Part shown: positions 26,242-35,094 of the stretch, in pieces
Layout: every line of letters starts with the position of its first letter
Numbering within the stretch: position 1 is the stretch's first letter
Assembly (NCBI GenBank): GCA_001798855.1
Contig: MGQQ01000089.1
Location: 1 to 64,000 of the forward strand
Source: Deltaproteobacteria bacterium RBG_16_49_23
GTDB lineage: Bacteria; Desulfobacterota; BSN033; UBA1163
Length of the DNA stretch: 64,000 nt
Direction of reading: 5' to 3'
Position numbers and translations under genes: made by a program
Notes under the pieces: model-generated
What the model was told of the DNA's origin: nothing
The model's input: only the letters and a program-made list of their open reading frames with translations
Database searches by the model: none

Positions 26242-26418
26242 CTATTCAAAACAACCCAGCTGGCACTGGCCGATTTTGATCTTCATCTCATTCAAGACCT
26301 TTGTTAACTCCTTCTTGGGTATTCCAAAATCATCAGCGATCTTAAAACAGATAGCGCATGGGATCTTGCCATCTTTCGCCTTCTCTTTTATAGCCATCTC
26401 TATTTTCTCACGGTCCAT
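26242..26418 (-). CDS. Small cysteine-containing protein
   Basis: This 58-residue protein (MDREKIEMAIKEKAKDGKIP then CAICFKIADDFG) has a predicted helical, basic-to-acidic sequence with CAIC and a final CQLGC. The ATG at 26418 has AAGGAG eight bases upstream; the longer frame reads into a C/G repeat. Its helices could form a winged-helix-like fold. Its function is not recognised. It lies 75 bases after the LeuA-type regulatory-domain gene and in the same direction. Confidence 0.6.
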   Translation of the reverse strand: MDREKIEMAIKEKAKDGKIPCAICFKIADDFGIPKKELTKVLNEMKIKIGQCQLGCFE

Positions 26419-26493
26419 ACCCAACTCCTTCCCATTGGCCCCCTCACCCCACCCTCTCCCCATAGGGGAGAGGGTGGGGTGAGGGGGGATCTT

Positions 26494-26958
26494 TCATCCT
26501 TCTTTCCTTTTTTCTTCCTTTGATATATAAATCCCATATTCAAACCCGTCGACCAGGGCCAGAAAGGAGGCCTTATTAATATTTTCTGAAAAAGCTTTGA
26601 CCTTCCATGCATCTTTTCCATTGCCGAAGAGAATCTCCACCTCCACGCCTGCTGCAGTTCCAGCGCCTGGATCAAAAATCCTGGAACTGAAATCAATCAA
26701 TTTTATCTGGGCGACCTCAGGGAAAATAGATTTGAGTGACTTCTTTAAAACCTTTGCCAGGGCATCTACGGGTCCCACCCCCGTATCCGCCTCATGCATC
26801 TCTTTTCCACTCGCACGGATGGTGATGGTGGCTTCAGGCTGGATGCCATCGTCGATCAGACGATAATTTCCGATAATCTCAAAGTGGGGTTTATAATCGG
26901 ACATGGAGCGTAAAAGGTTTAAGATCTTCGTCGCATCCTTGACTCTTTCTTCAACCAA
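26494..26958 (-). CDS. Stand-alone LeuA-type allosteric (dimerisation) domain
   Basis: This 154-residue protein resembles only the C-terminal regulatory domain of 2-isopropylmalate/citramalate synthases. Family features are EATITIRASGKEMHEADTG, GPVDALAKVL, GTAAGVEVEI, and SENINKASFLALVDGFEYGI near the end. No catalytic TIM barrel is encoded beside it. In LeuA this domain binds the inhibitory amino acid and holds the dimer together. A stand-alone copy may regulate another synthase or act as a ligand sensor; this is inference. It starts at TTG, preceded by GGAGGAGGGGAG. Confidence 0.75.
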   Translation of the reverse strand: MVEERVKDATKILNLLRSMSDYKPHFEIIGNYRLIDDGIQPEATITIRASGKEMHEADTGVGPVDALAKVLKKSLKSIFPEVAQIKLIDFSSRIFDPGAGTAAGVEVEILFGNGKDAWKVKAFSENINKASFLALVDGFEYGIYISKEEKRKEG

Positions 26959-27076
26959 GGCTCCCCTCCTCCTTTGTGATTGAATGATATTAGATTAATA
27001 TTCTTTAAAATTGTCAAGAGAAAATATATTCAACCGGTCCATCTCACTTATTCATAGGATCATGGGAAAAAAAGAC

Positions 27077-27104
27077 TTGACAAAATATGGTAGTGTGTTA
27101 ACAT
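27077..27104 (+). promoter_or_regulatory. Candidate sigma-70 promoter of the AOR cluster
   Basis: TTGACA (27077-27082) and TAACAT (27099-27104) are spaced by 16 bases, about 210 bases before the DUF362 gene. The gap 26959-27312 otherwise shows only AT-rich sequence and two GGAGG sites, at 27230 and 27300; the second serves the gene. Confidence 0.5.
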
Positions 27105-27312
27105 TTTTTTACTCCAAACAAGCACTCACCGTCCATATAAGATCATCGAGGGGAAAAGCCGGGGGGATTTCTCTCGGGCTTGGATCCTACTCCAGGCAGA
27201 TTTAAAAAAACTAAAAAGAAAAACGAAGGAGGTGAAAAAATAGCTTCAGGCTTCTGGTTAAATTAATGGTGACCTATCTCTATCCTAACCTTAACCGAAA
27301 GGAGGCAAAACT

Positions 27313-28497
27313 ATGAGCTCTAAGGAAGTTACCAGAAGAAAATTTTTCGGAGATGTGGCTAAATACTGTGGAGCGGGAGTGGCCGCCTTGGGCATGATGG
27401 GGCCTGGCCGGGTCCATGGGGTCGATGACCTGGATACACCAGCCCATGAAGGGGTTTGGAGGATGAGGGATACACAGCTCAAGCAGTATGGAGAATTTGT
27501 CAAAAATGCACCTCTCCCCAAGGACTATTTTGAAAAGAAGCCTGAAAATCTGGTGGACGGAGGAAAGCCGGTAAATTGGTCTCACCTCCATCCGAATTGG
27601 TATGGAGAAGGCAATAAATCTTCGCTTGGCCTCACCATGGCCACTCCCCTCGATAAAGAACTTAAGGGTGATATTAAAAAGGCCGTTAAGCTCATCGGAG
27701 GCTTTGAAAAATCTCTTAAAAAAACTGACAAGATCCTTATCAAACCAAACATGAATACTGGAGACCCCTGGCCGCAAGGAGGGACTGACCCTGCCTTTCT
27801 TGAAGCCCTTATTCTCGTTCTCAAGGATGAAGGTTATACAAACTTAACTGTAGCCGACACTTGTGGACCTTGGGGACCCACAGAACGCGTCATGAAGAAA
27901 ATGGGCTATGACTCTGTATCCAGCCGGACGGGCACGCCCCTCAAGACCTGGGAAAACGAGAAATGGATGAACATCCGCAATGCCAAGGCTGAATTTCTTG
28001 GCCGTTTCGGAGGCGGAGATGGCACGATAGCCTATCCCGATGACCTCAGAAATTATGATAAAGTGATTTATACCCCGGTTATGAAAACCCACTTCCTTGG
28101 TGGAATCACCATGAGTTTGAAGCTCTCCGTTGGGATTTTGCATCGGGCTGATCGTGGGGCACATCTCCACACTTTCAATCACCTCTTCGTGGCCGAGCAA
28201 GCCGCTGAGATCAATCTTCCCTTCCAACCCGATCTGATCATCATGGATGGAAGAAGATCCCTGATCAGCGGAGGACCCTCCCATGGGGAGCAGGTCAAAC
28301 CCGGGGTGATCCTCGCCTCCGGAGACCAGGTTGCCACCGATGTTATAGGAATAAGGATACTTCAGGAGTGGTACCCGAACATGGCCCAGAATAAGATCGG
28401 AATGTATGCCTGGTATCAAAAGCAGATTGCTCAGGCTGTAAAGGTCGGAGTGGGATTTGCAAGGAAGCAAGATGATATCAAGCTGGTATTGGGTTAA
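27313..28497 (+). CDS. DUF362 protein with twin-arginine-like leader
   Basis: This 394-residue DUF362 protein starts with a TRRKFFGDVAKYCGAG leader of twin-arginine type, suggesting export. Features of the family are ILIKPNMNTG (about 138), VADTCGPWG, YTPVMKTHFLGGITMSLKLSVG, and IIMDGRR. DUF362 members often accompany Fe-S proteins, but the reaction is not known. AAAGGAGG precedes the ATG. It is the first gene of the aldehyde oxidoreductase-like cluster. A strong hairpin with T-run follows it, so downstream genes may be expressed at a lower level. Confidence 0.85.
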   Translation: MSSKEVTRRKFFGDVAKYCGAGVAALGMMGPGRVHGVDDLDTPAHEGVWRMRDTQLKQYGEFVKNAPLPKDYFEKKPENLVDGGKPVNWSHLHPNWYGEGNKSSLGLTMATPLDKELKGDIKKAVKLIGGFEKSLKKTDKILIKPNMNTGDPWPQGGTDPAFLEALILVLKDEGYTNLTVADTCGPWGPTERVMKKMGYDSVSSRTGTPLKTWENEKWMNIRNAKAEFLGRFGGGDGTIAYPDDLRNYDKVIYTPVMKTHFLGGITMSLKLSVGILHRADRGAHLHTFNHLFVAEQAAEINLPFQPDLIIMDGRRSLISGGPSHGEQVKPGVILASGDQVATDVIGIRILQEWYPNMAQNKIGMYAWYQKQIAQAVKVGVGFARKQDDIKLVLG

Positions 28498-28516
28498 TCT
28501 CTCGATGTTAGGTTTA

Positions 28517-28556
28517 AAATTCCCCCTTCCCGATGTTCTGGGAAGGGGGAATTTTT
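28517..28556 (+). terminator. Rho-independent terminator/attenuator
   Basis: AAATTCCCCCTTCCC and GGGAAGGGGGAATTT form a perfect 15-bp stem with an 8-nt loop, followed by a short T-run. It sits between the DUF362 gene and the rest of the cluster, with only 24 bases left before the next ATG, so partial read-through is likely. Confidence 0.85.
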
Positions 28557-28580
28557 GATGGAAAATTGGGAGAACGGTCG

Positions 28581-29036
28581 ATGAATAAATTTACAATCTT
28601 TTTCCCCATCTTAATCCTTCTTTTCCCCATCATCGCCTTATCTCAAAAATCAGACTCCGCCATTGTGGATTTCAAAGTTCAGGCGCTATACCGGGCAGCC
28701 AAGCTGACCTGGAAGGCAAAGGAGGGCTTGAAAAGTCCTATCACGGTTCAGATCTTCCGAGCAGATACTTTTGAAGAGGGCCCCTACAAGGAAGTGGACG
28801 CTGTCGCTCTTGCCCCCGATAAGAGCGCCTATGAGTATATAGATAAAACCATGGGGGCAGAAGCAAAATACTATTACAAACTCATCATTAAAGAAACGAA
28901 TGAATCTTTCGGTCCGATTCCTACGAGGCCCTTCTTTTCTCCTCCTGCAACTCATTGGAAGCCGCCAACCCCGAAGCAACAGCATGGTAACATCTTGGGC
29001 TCAGATTTCCGCCCATCCGTGAGGAAAGAATCCTAA
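28581..29036 (+). CDS. Secreted fibronectin-III-like small protein
   Basis: This 151-residue protein has an N-terminal signal peptide (a hydrophobic run FTIFFPILILLFPIIALS at about 4-21). The following single domain (VQALYRAAKLTWKAKEG, YEYIDKTM, YYYKLIIKE) resembles a fibronectin type III fold, with its Trp and Tyr positions. The tail is Pro-rich. A periplasmic structural or partner role for the redox cluster is possible but unproven. Its stop is immediately followed by the next ATG. Confidence 0.65.
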   Translation: MNKFTIFFPILILLFPIIALSQKSDSAIVDFKVQALYRAAKLTWKAKEGLKSPITVQIFRADTFEEGPYKEVDAVALAPDKSAYEYIDKTMGAEAKYYYKLIIKETNESFGPIPTRPFFSPPATHWKPPTPKQQHGNILGSDFRPSVRKES

Positions 29037-29642
29037 ATGAACGGAGAAGTAAATCGACGAACCATCCTCAAGGGATTCACTGTCGGGATATTCGGTCTCG
29101 GAGGTGTCATCAGCTTGGGTAACTTCCTTGAAGTCCTCACCTTTCCAAATGGGCAAAAAGTGGCGTTGGCCAAAGGGGTGATCCTTGTGGATAAATCCCT
29201 CTGCTCAGGCTGTCGCATCTGTGAGATGGTCTGTGCTAATTTCAACAGTGCCGGACGGAACGCGGCTTCTCTCTCAAGGATTCTACTGGAAAAAGAATAT
29301 CTTGGTGGAGACTACCAACCGAAGGTATGTCATCAGTGTGCCGATCCTCCCTGTCTGAAAGTCTGTCCAGTAACCGCTCTCCAAGTGGATCGACAAAAAG
29401 GCACCTATGCCCGTGTCATTGATGAGAGAGCCTGCATCGGTTGTCAGAAATGCGTCGAGGCTTGCCGACAATATTTCCGTCCTTCCCGGCCAAGGTTTGA
29501 TGTTCAAAAAAACAGGGCGGTGAAATGTCACCTTTGTTTCGGAGATCCTCAATGCGTCAAATTTTGCCCCCTCGGCGTTTTGCGAGTGGAAAGGTCAGAA
29601 AAGGGACTGCTTGTCGGTTATCCCGTGATCAAAGAGGATTGA
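29037..29642 (+). CDS. 4Fe-4S ferredoxin-type subunit with twin-arginine leader
   Basis: This 201-residue protein has a NRRTILKGFTVGIFGLGGVISLGN leader of twin-arginine type, followed by clusters of cysteines: CSGCRICEMVC, CHQCADPPCLKVCP, CIGCQKCVEAC and CHLCFGDPQCVKFCP. The pattern is that of multi-cluster electron-transfer subunits of molybdopterin oxidoreductases (HycB/DmsB/AorB type). It should carry electrons between the adjacent aldehyde oxidoreductase-type catalytic subunit and the cytochrome b. It starts directly at the stop of the previous gene. Confidence 0.88.
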   Translation: MNGEVNRRTILKGFTVGIFGLGGVISLGNFLEVLTFPNGQKVALAKGVILVDKSLCSGCRICEMVCANFNSAGRNAASLSRILLEKEYLGGDYQPKVCHQCADPPCLKVCPVTALQVDRQKGTYARVIDERACIGCQKCVEACRQYFRPSRPRFDVQKNRAVKCHLCFGDPQCVKFCPLGVLRVERSEKGLLVGYPVIKED

Positions 29643-29643
29643 A

Positions 29644-31680
29644 ATGGCTCCATCAGGCGGATGGGTTGGAAAAATTCTTCGAGTAGACCTGACAAATTGG
29701 AAAATTTCAGAGATCTCTACTTTTGACTATGTGCCCAAATTCTTAGGGGGTCGGGGGTTGGGGGCTAAAATCTACTGGGACGAAGTGCCGCCAGAAGTTG
29801 GAGCCCTCGACCCTGAAAATCGACTCATTTTTGCCACCGGTCCTCTTCAGGGTACGATGGCCCCTACATCCGGAAGGTTTATGGTCCTCGGAAAATCCCC
29901 TCAGACCGCCCCCACGGAATCTTTCTGCCGTTCGGGAGTAGGAGGCCATTGGGCTCCTGAATTGAAATGGGCGGGCTATGATGCCCTCATTATCCAAGGA
30001 AAATCTCCGAAGCCGGTCTATCTCTGGATAACCGATCAAAAAGCAGAGATTCTCGATGCCACCCGTCTCTGGGGTTTGGATACCTATCGAACCCAGCAAA
30101 TGATTTGGAAGCTTCATGGCCCTAAGACGAGAGTGATGGTCATTGGAAAGGCTGGAGAGAATCGAAGCCGGATCGCCTGTATTTTGACGGATTCCGGGGA
30201 TGCATCGGGCCAAGGCGGATTCGGTGGGGTGATGGGCTCGAAAAATTTGAAGGCGATTGCGGTTCGAGGCACAGGGAGTGTAATTGTTGCAAGGCCAAAA
30301 GAACTGATGGAGATTACCCATCGCATCCAGAGTCTTTTCTCCCGCAAATCCCTTAAGAGCAATCCTTATCAGCCAGAAGAGAAAGGGTTCAAATATAATA
30401 TTTGGGGAGGAGGCTACGGCCGGGGAAGCCTTTCGCTTCTTCAGGGTGAACTTCTCGACCTCTGTCAGGACCCATCCTCTGGCTATTCCCAGACTCCGGA
30501 GGGTTGTTTCGCCTGTCCGGTCTCCTGCCGGTCCCATGTAAAAGGTCCAGATATTATCAAAGGGGTTGCCTTTTGTGCCCAATCCTATATGTACCTCGAA
30601 TCTCTGGTCCATCAGCCTGAAAAAGGCTACAGCAAAATCACCTGGCAGGCTGCCAAATTAGCTGACCTCTATGGGATCAATGCTTATGAACTGATGGCGA
30701 TCATCCCCTGGCTGGCGGATTGCTTTCGGGAGAAGCTAATCACTGAAGAGGGGACCGGACTTCCTCTCAAGGAGATCGGATCCTGGAACTTCATCTCAAA
30801 GCTTCTGCATCAGATGGCTGAACGGGAAGGTTTTGGTGATCTCCTGGCTGAAGGTGGCCAGCGAGCGGCTGCGAAGCTCGGCGGTAAGGCGGAAAAACTT
30901 TCTCAGATGTATTATCCCCGTGCCGGAAAGTTCGGTGGGTATCGTGAGCACTGGGTCTATTTAGGGGGCTTTCCAACAGGATATGCAGTCCCTCCGCTCG
31001 CATTGATGTGGGTTCTTGACAACCGGGACGCACTCGTTTCCCACAGTTTCATCTCTATGCTCTGGGGAGCGGCTTTTACGATCGGACAGAATGCCCTGAC
31101 CGCAGTCCCGGAGAAGATTTTCCCCATTCTCAAACCTGTCATGAAGGCCGCTTATGGTTCAGCCGAGGCTGCGGAATTCTTCCGTGCCGACGGAAAGAGT
31201 CTCAACTGGAAATGGACTGCTCCTGTTGTGAAAAGGTATCATGAACACTCACTTCTGAAGGATAGCTACATTGTCTGCGACATCCTCTTCCCATACCTTT
31301 TTAATGCAAATTCCTCAGATCACGTTGGAGACTCAACCCTCGAATCCCGTCTCTATTCCGCAGTTACCGGAATGGAGATGAGTTTGGAGGAATCCTACAA
31401 AAAAGGAGAGATGCTCTGTACATTAGAAAGGGCATTGGCCGTGCGGGATGGTCGCACTCGCAAGGATGATATCCTCCATGACCTCTATTTCGAAAAGGAG
31501 GATGCTGGGGGTAGGAAATATCTGCGGGAAGATCTGGAGCGTTCCAAAAGTGAATACTACAGTCGGATGGGATGGGACGTAAAGACCGGCATTCCAACCG
31601 CTTCGACCTTAGAGCAGTGGGACCTTAAAGAGGTGGCTGAGGATTTTCAGAGAAGAAAAATTCTGGGACAACGATCATGA
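29644..31680 (+). CDS. Aldehyde:ferredoxin oxidoreductase family, tungsten/molybdenum enzyme
   Basis: This 678-residue protein has the AOR fold order: N-terminal GGRGLGAKIYW, a pterin-binding RSGVGGHWAPELKWAGYD, a mid-protein cluster motif CFACPVSC (CX2CX3C), and a distal Cys in SYIVCDIL which may be the fourth ligand. AOR enzymes contain a tungsten bis-molybdopterin centre and one [4Fe-4S] cluster and oxidise aldehydes or reduce acids. No signal peptide is present on this subunit, although its presumed partner has a twin-arginine leader. It lies one base after the ferredoxin gene and its stop overlaps the cytochrome b start (ATGA). The substrate is unknown. Confidence 0.92.
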   Translation: MAPSGGWVGKILRVDLTNWKISEISTFDYVPKFLGGRGLGAKIYWDEVPPEVGALDPENRLIFATGPLQGTMAPTSGRFMVLGKSPQTAPTESFCRSGVGGHWAPELKWAGYDALIIQGKSPKPVYLWITDQKAEILDATRLWGLDTYRTQQMIWKLHGPKTRVMVIGKAGENRSRIACILTDSGDASGQGGFGGVMGSKNLKAIAVRGTGSVIVARPKELMEITHRIQSLFSRKSLKSNPYQPEEKGFKYNIWGGGYGRGSLSLLQGELLDLCQDPSSGYSQTPEGCFACPVSCRSHVKGPDIIKGVAFCAQSYMYLESLVHQPEKGYSKITWQAAKLADLYGINAYELMAIIPWLADCFREKLITEEGTGLPLKEIGSWNFISKLLHQMAEREGFGDLLAEGGQRAAAKLGGKAEKLSQMYYPRAGKFGGYREHWVYLGGFPTGYAVPPLALMWVLDNRDALVSHSFISMLWGAAFTIGQNALTAVPEKIFPILKPVMKAAYGSAEAAEFFRADGKSLNWKWTAPVVKRYHEHSLLKDSYIVCDILFPYLFNANSSDHVGDSTLESRLYSAVTGMEMSLEESYKKGEMLCTLERALAVRDGRTRKDDILHDLYFEKEDAGGRKYLREDLERSKSEYYSRMGWDVKTGIPTASTLEQWDLKEVAEDFQRRKILGQRS

Positions 31681-32498
31681 CTGAAGAACCCTTCTCCCTG
31701 CCAACCTTCACCATGGCTGAATATGACTTCTACCGCGTTGATGAGCGAATCTTCTGGGCTCTCATTTTTGCCGCACTGATCTTCTGTGCAGTCCATGCGG
31801 CGCGCAGGGCCTTTCGTCAACCCCGATCCATAGAAACTCCTGAGACTCCTACAAACGCAAAGGGAGAAGAGCTTCAGAGGCACACCCTTTCTCAGAGAGT
31901 CTTCCATTGGACAAACGCAGGTGCCGTCATTTTACTAACCCTCTCTGGCTGGATGATCTATCAACCCAAAAAAATTCTTCTTTTTTCAGGAACGACCCCC
32001 CTATGGTTTATCTTCCACCGATGGGGAGTGGCGCTCTTTCTTGTGGGATTCATCTTTCATCTCATCTACGAAAGTTTCATTGCCCAAGGTTCGAATCCGC
32101 TGACGGTGAGTCGAGGAGAAATGAAAAGATTTCTGGACATCCTTAAAAATTTCTTCGGTCTTTCCAAATTCTACCCCTACTCAACCAAATACCATCCAGG
32201 TCAAATCTTCTTCCATTGGGCAGTAGCGGGGAACCTTTTCTTTCTGACGATCACCGGATTTGTAATTTGGAAACCTTTCCGCGATCTCCTTCCCCTTTTC
32301 CTTTTGGGCCTGGGTTGGGATTTCATCTTTTACTGCCGTCTTCTTCATGGATTTTTTTCAGCCACCCTTATCCCCAGCCTCATCGGCCATATCTACTTTG
32401 CCCTTCTGATTAAAAAGAACTGGGCAGAGACAAAATCGATGATCACCGGCCGTGTTTCCCTCCACGACTATCCGAGGAGCCATTCCTCCAATCGTTGA
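31677..32498 (+). CDS. Di-heme cytochrome b membrane subunit (FdnI/FdoI-like)
   Basis: This 273-residue membrane protein has hydrophobic segments at about 26-42, 80-98, 107-128, 174-193, and 204-240, and histidines in the positions of b-type heme ligands (QRVFHWTNAG, FHRWGV, FFHWAVAGN, LLHGF, IGHIYFALL). It resembles the gamma subunit of formate dehydrogenase, which passes electrons to or from the quinone pool. It overlaps the AOR gene by four bases, so it is very probably its membrane partner, giving a membrane-bound aldehyde oxidoreductase linked to menaquinone. Confidence 0.88.
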   Translation: MTEEPFSLPTFTMAEYDFYRVDERIFWALIFAALIFCAVHAARRAFRQPRSIETPETPTNAKGEELQRHTLSQRVFHWTNAGAVILLTLSGWMIYQPKKILLFSGTTPLWFIFHRWGVALFLVGFIFHLIYESFIAQGSNPLTVSRGEMKRFLDILKNFFGLSKFYPYSTKYHPGQIFFHWAVAGNLFFLTITGFVIWKPFRDLLPLFLLGLGWDFIFYCRLLHGFFSATLIPSLIGHIYFALLIKKNWAETKSMITGRVSLHDYPRSHSSNR

Positions 32499-32579
32499 AA
32501 ATCACCATTTGACCACACCCCAGAGGAAATGCTATCTTTTGGGCTGCGGGGTTCTAATTTTTAAGAATTATATTAATTC

Positions 32580-32640
32580 CACAATTCGCATTCCCTGCCC
32601 GCGCCTGCCTGCGGTAGGCAGGGCAGGCAGGCGCACTCCA
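32580..32640. repeat. CCTGCC/GGCAGG palindrome
   Basis: CCTGCCTGCGGTAGGCAGGGCAGGCAGG is a nested palindrome before the aldolase gene. It is of the same kind as the GCCTGCC-rich cores of the MITE-like elements. Confidence 0.5.
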
Positions 32641-32667
32641 CAATGAGTTAGAGAAAGGAGCATCAAA

Positions 32668-33549
32668 ATGAAATTGAGCGGCGTTATGCCCCCTATCAGC
32701 ACTCCTTTTCAAAAAGGAAATCTTGCCCTGGACAGGTTGAAAGAGAATTTTAACAGATGGAACAAGACCGGACTCTCCGGCTATCTTGTCCTGGGATCCA
32801 ACGGAGAGGCAGTCTATTTAAACGAAAAAGAGAAGATGAAAGTCATGGAAGTCTCCAGGGAATCGATTCCCAAAACAAAGGTAATGATCGTCGGAACAGG
32901 GACGGAATCGACACAGGAGACGATTCGTTTTACCCATCAGGCAGCAAAAGTTGGGGCCGATTTTGCTCTTGTCGTAACCCCTTGTTACTTTAAGGGATCG
33001 ATGAGACCCCAGGTCCTTTACGACCACTTCATCGCAGTTGCAGACTCCTCCAGAATCGGCATCCTCCTCTACAATGTCCCCCAATTTACCGGGATCAATC
33101 TGGACTCTGAACTGGTAGCAAAATTATCCTTTCATCGCAATATCCTTGGAATCAAAGACAGCTCAGGAAACATCGGCCAGTTGAATGAAATCATCCACCT
33201 TTCCCGGAAAGGGTTTGCTGTCTTTGTGGGGTCGGCCCCTGTCTTCTACCCTGCTCTTTGTGTGGGAGCAACCGGAGGAATCCTGGCTGTGGCGAATGTG
33301 GCGCCGGAAGAATGTGTCAGAATTCAGAGCCTTTTCCATCAGGGTAAAATAGCCGAGGCAATGGCCTTGCAGAACCAATTGAATCCGCTTGCCAAAGCGG
33401 TGACGGTGAAATATGGGATTGGCGGCTTAAAGACGGCTATGGACCTTGCCGGTTACTTCGGTGGAGATCCGAGACTCCCATTAAAAAAACCCGGAAAGGA
33501 CGTTGAAGAGGAATTAAAACGGCTATGGCTCAACTTCAAAAAAGTCTGA
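32668..33549 (+). CDS. DapA/HOGA-family aldolase
   Basis: This 293-residue TIM-barrel enzyme belongs to the dihydrodipicolinate synthase/N-acetylneuraminate lyase family. The Schiff-base lysine lies in GIKDSSG (about residue 162), the catalytic Tyr in YNVPQFTG (about 134), and the pyruvate-binding loop is LGSNGEA (about 43-49). The family includes several 2-oxoacid aldolases, including 4-hydroxy-2-oxoglutarate aldolase. Lysine biosynthesis is not suggested by its neighbours, so a catabolic aldolase is at least as likely. AAAGGAG precedes the ATG. Confidence 0.85.
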   Translation: MKLSGVMPPISTPFQKGNLALDRLKENFNRWNKTGLSGYLVLGSNGEAVYLNEKEKMKVMEVSRESIPKTKVMIVGTGTESTQETIRFTHQAAKVGADFALVVTPCYFKGSMRPQVLYDHFIAVADSSRIGILLYNVPQFTGINLDSELVAKLSFHRNILGIKDSSGNIGQLNEIIHLSRKGFAVFVGSAPVFYPALCVGATGGILAVANVAPEECVRIQSLFHQGKIAEAMALQNQLNPLAKAVTVKYGIGGLKTAMDLAGYFGGDPRLPLKKPGKDVEEELKRLWLNFKKV

Positions 33550-33567
33550 AATGGCCTGGAGGACAGG

Positions 33568-34236
33568 CTAAAAATTTAAGAACAATTCCTGGGTCACTTC
33601 CTGACCCGGTTTTATGATAATAAAATCCTCATTCCACCATCCTCGAAGCATCTTCTCAAAAAATGCTAACGATCCTGCCATCTCTTCATACCTGAGATGA
33701 AGAAACCGGGCGTTCTCCCTGGCATGTTCCCGATGGGTTTCTGATAAATCAGTCCCCACATCCACCAGGGCGATTCTCGTATAGTTCTTCAATTCCTCCT
33801 TGATCGCCCATTCCGCAGTCTCCTGACCGTAGCGTTGGCAGTATTCCTTGTAGATTCCAAGCGGAGATTTTCCTTCCTCTATCCATCCTTTGGTGAGATA
33901 GTAGGTTCCTGGCTCTTTTTTTTGTTCTTCCATATATCTGTTACAGGACCCGAGGAAAAGAGCGATGCAATCATGGACCTTTGGAATAACCATGGGATGC
34001 CGGTTGGCCTTGACACCTAATATCCCGTTACTACAAAGTCCATAGCTTAAAATAATATAATCTAATTCCTGCTCTGCAGCCCTATCGATCTCTTCCTGAA
34101 TAATCGGCTTCATCTTTTGAGGAGTCCGATGAAGGGATTGTTCTAGAAAAACGAAAGAGATTCCGTTGGTCTGGAAACGGAGGATCTCATCTTTCATGAT
34201 GTTGCAGGCAATTACGAGGTATTTTGTGTTTGCCAT
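33568..34236 (-). CDS. DUF1638 protein
   Basis: This 222-residue protein matches the DUF1638 type: VIACNIMKDEIL at the start, LSYGLCSNGILG at about 66-77, PKVHDCIALFLG, and a final region with conserved YRK/TDLS elements. The cysteines and HDC suggest a metal or corrinoid-related role. DUF1638 genes are often reported beside corrinoid methyltransferases, and here it is the last gene of such a cluster. The function is unknown. Confidence 0.8.
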   Translation of the reverse strand: MANTKYLVIACNIMKDEILRFQTNGISFVFLEQSLHRTPQKMKPIIQEEIDRAAEQELDYIILSYGLCSNGILGVKANRHPMVIPKVHDCIALFLGSCNRYMEEQKKEPGTYYLTKGWIEEGKSPLGIYKEYCQRYGQETAEWAIKEELKNYTRIALVDVGTDLSETHREHARENARFLHLRYEEMAGSLAFFEKMLRGWWNEDFIIIKPGQEVTQELFLNF

Positions 34237-34269
34237 CTGCTATCAGCTATAAGCTACCTGCTAAGAAAT

Positions 34270-35064
34270 TTATTCCAATCTTCCTTCCCTAAATCCGGCA
34301 ATATATTGCATACAGAATTCATCTTTTCCGGCGATCGTGAGGGCCGCTTTGAGCGCTCCGAAAAGCTGTTTGTCCGTTGGGTCTAAAATAACGGAATCCA
34401 AACCACGGCCAATAGCGGCTACAAGAAAGGCCCGATTCACAAGCTTCCGGTTGGGCAGACCGTAAGACACATTGGTGAGACCGCAGGTCGTATGAACGCC
34501 TGGGAACTCTTTCATGATTGTCTCAATAGCATCCAACGTTGCTAACGCTGACCGGTCATCGGTCGCAAGAGGATAGACGAGGGGATCGATGTACAGGTGA
34601 TCCAGGGGAACACCCGAAGCTTCCACCTTTTTCACGAGTTGCCCGGCCATTTTCACCTTTGCTTCGGCTGTATCTGCGATAGAGTCCCCTGATTGACAGA
34701 GACCAATGACCTTTGCCTTGTGTTCAGCCACCAACGGGAGAATGCCTTCCAAACGGGAAGCTTCCAGGGTGATGGAATTAATCATAGGAGTTTTCTTCAC
34801 CAACGGAATCATCGCTTTGATCACCGCCGGATCCGGACTGTCAATGGAGAGGGGAAGATCTACGGCTTCCTGGATGGTCTCAATAACCCACTGGAGATGC
34901 TTCGCCTCCTCACCGACAAAAGTCCCCGCATTGGCATCAATATAATCAGCGCCGGCCGCGGCCTGTATTTTTGCCTCATTCCGAATAAAAGCTGCATTCC
35001 TGGAGGAAATAGCATCGGCAATAGACTTTCGAGAAGCGTTGATTCGTTCACCGATGATCAGCAT
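34270..35064 (-). CDS. Methyltetrahydrofolate:corrinoid methyltransferase
   Basis: This 264-residue pterin-binding TIM-barrel protein starts MLIIGERINA and has GADYIDANAG, SIDSPDP and TTCGLTNVSYGLPNR, the substrate and pterin contacts of the AcsE/MtgA/MetH-pterin family. It transfers a methyl group between tetrahydrofolate and a corrinoid protein. The ATG at 35064 fits the family N-terminus; the longer frame starts with GTG. It lies downstream of the corrinoid protein and UroD-like genes, so its likely task is to move a demethylated substrate's methyl group to tetrahydrofolate. Confidence 0.92.
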   Translation of the reverse strand: MLIIGERINASRKSIADAISSRNAAFIRNEAKIQAAAGADYIDANAGTFVGEEAKHLQWVIETIQEAVDLPLSIDSPDPAVIKAMIPLVKKTPMINSITLEASRLEGILPLVAEHKAKVIGLCQSGDSIADTAEAKVKMAGQLVKKVEASGVPLDHLYIDPLVYPLATDDRSALATLDAIETIMKEFPGVHTTCGLTNVSYGLPNRKLVNRAFLVAAIGRGLDSVILDPTDKQLFGALKAALTIAGKDEFCMQYIAGFREGRLE

Positions 35065-35094
35065 GGGGCCTTTCACAAAGTGAGTTACAGGATC

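Noticed and set aside
26400-26696. 98-codon minus-strand frame
   Set aside because: Overlaps the LeuA-type domain gene and a C/G repeat in another frame.
27011-27205. 64-codon plus-strand frame before the AOR cluster
   Set aside because: It runs across the candidate promoter and has no ribosome binding site.
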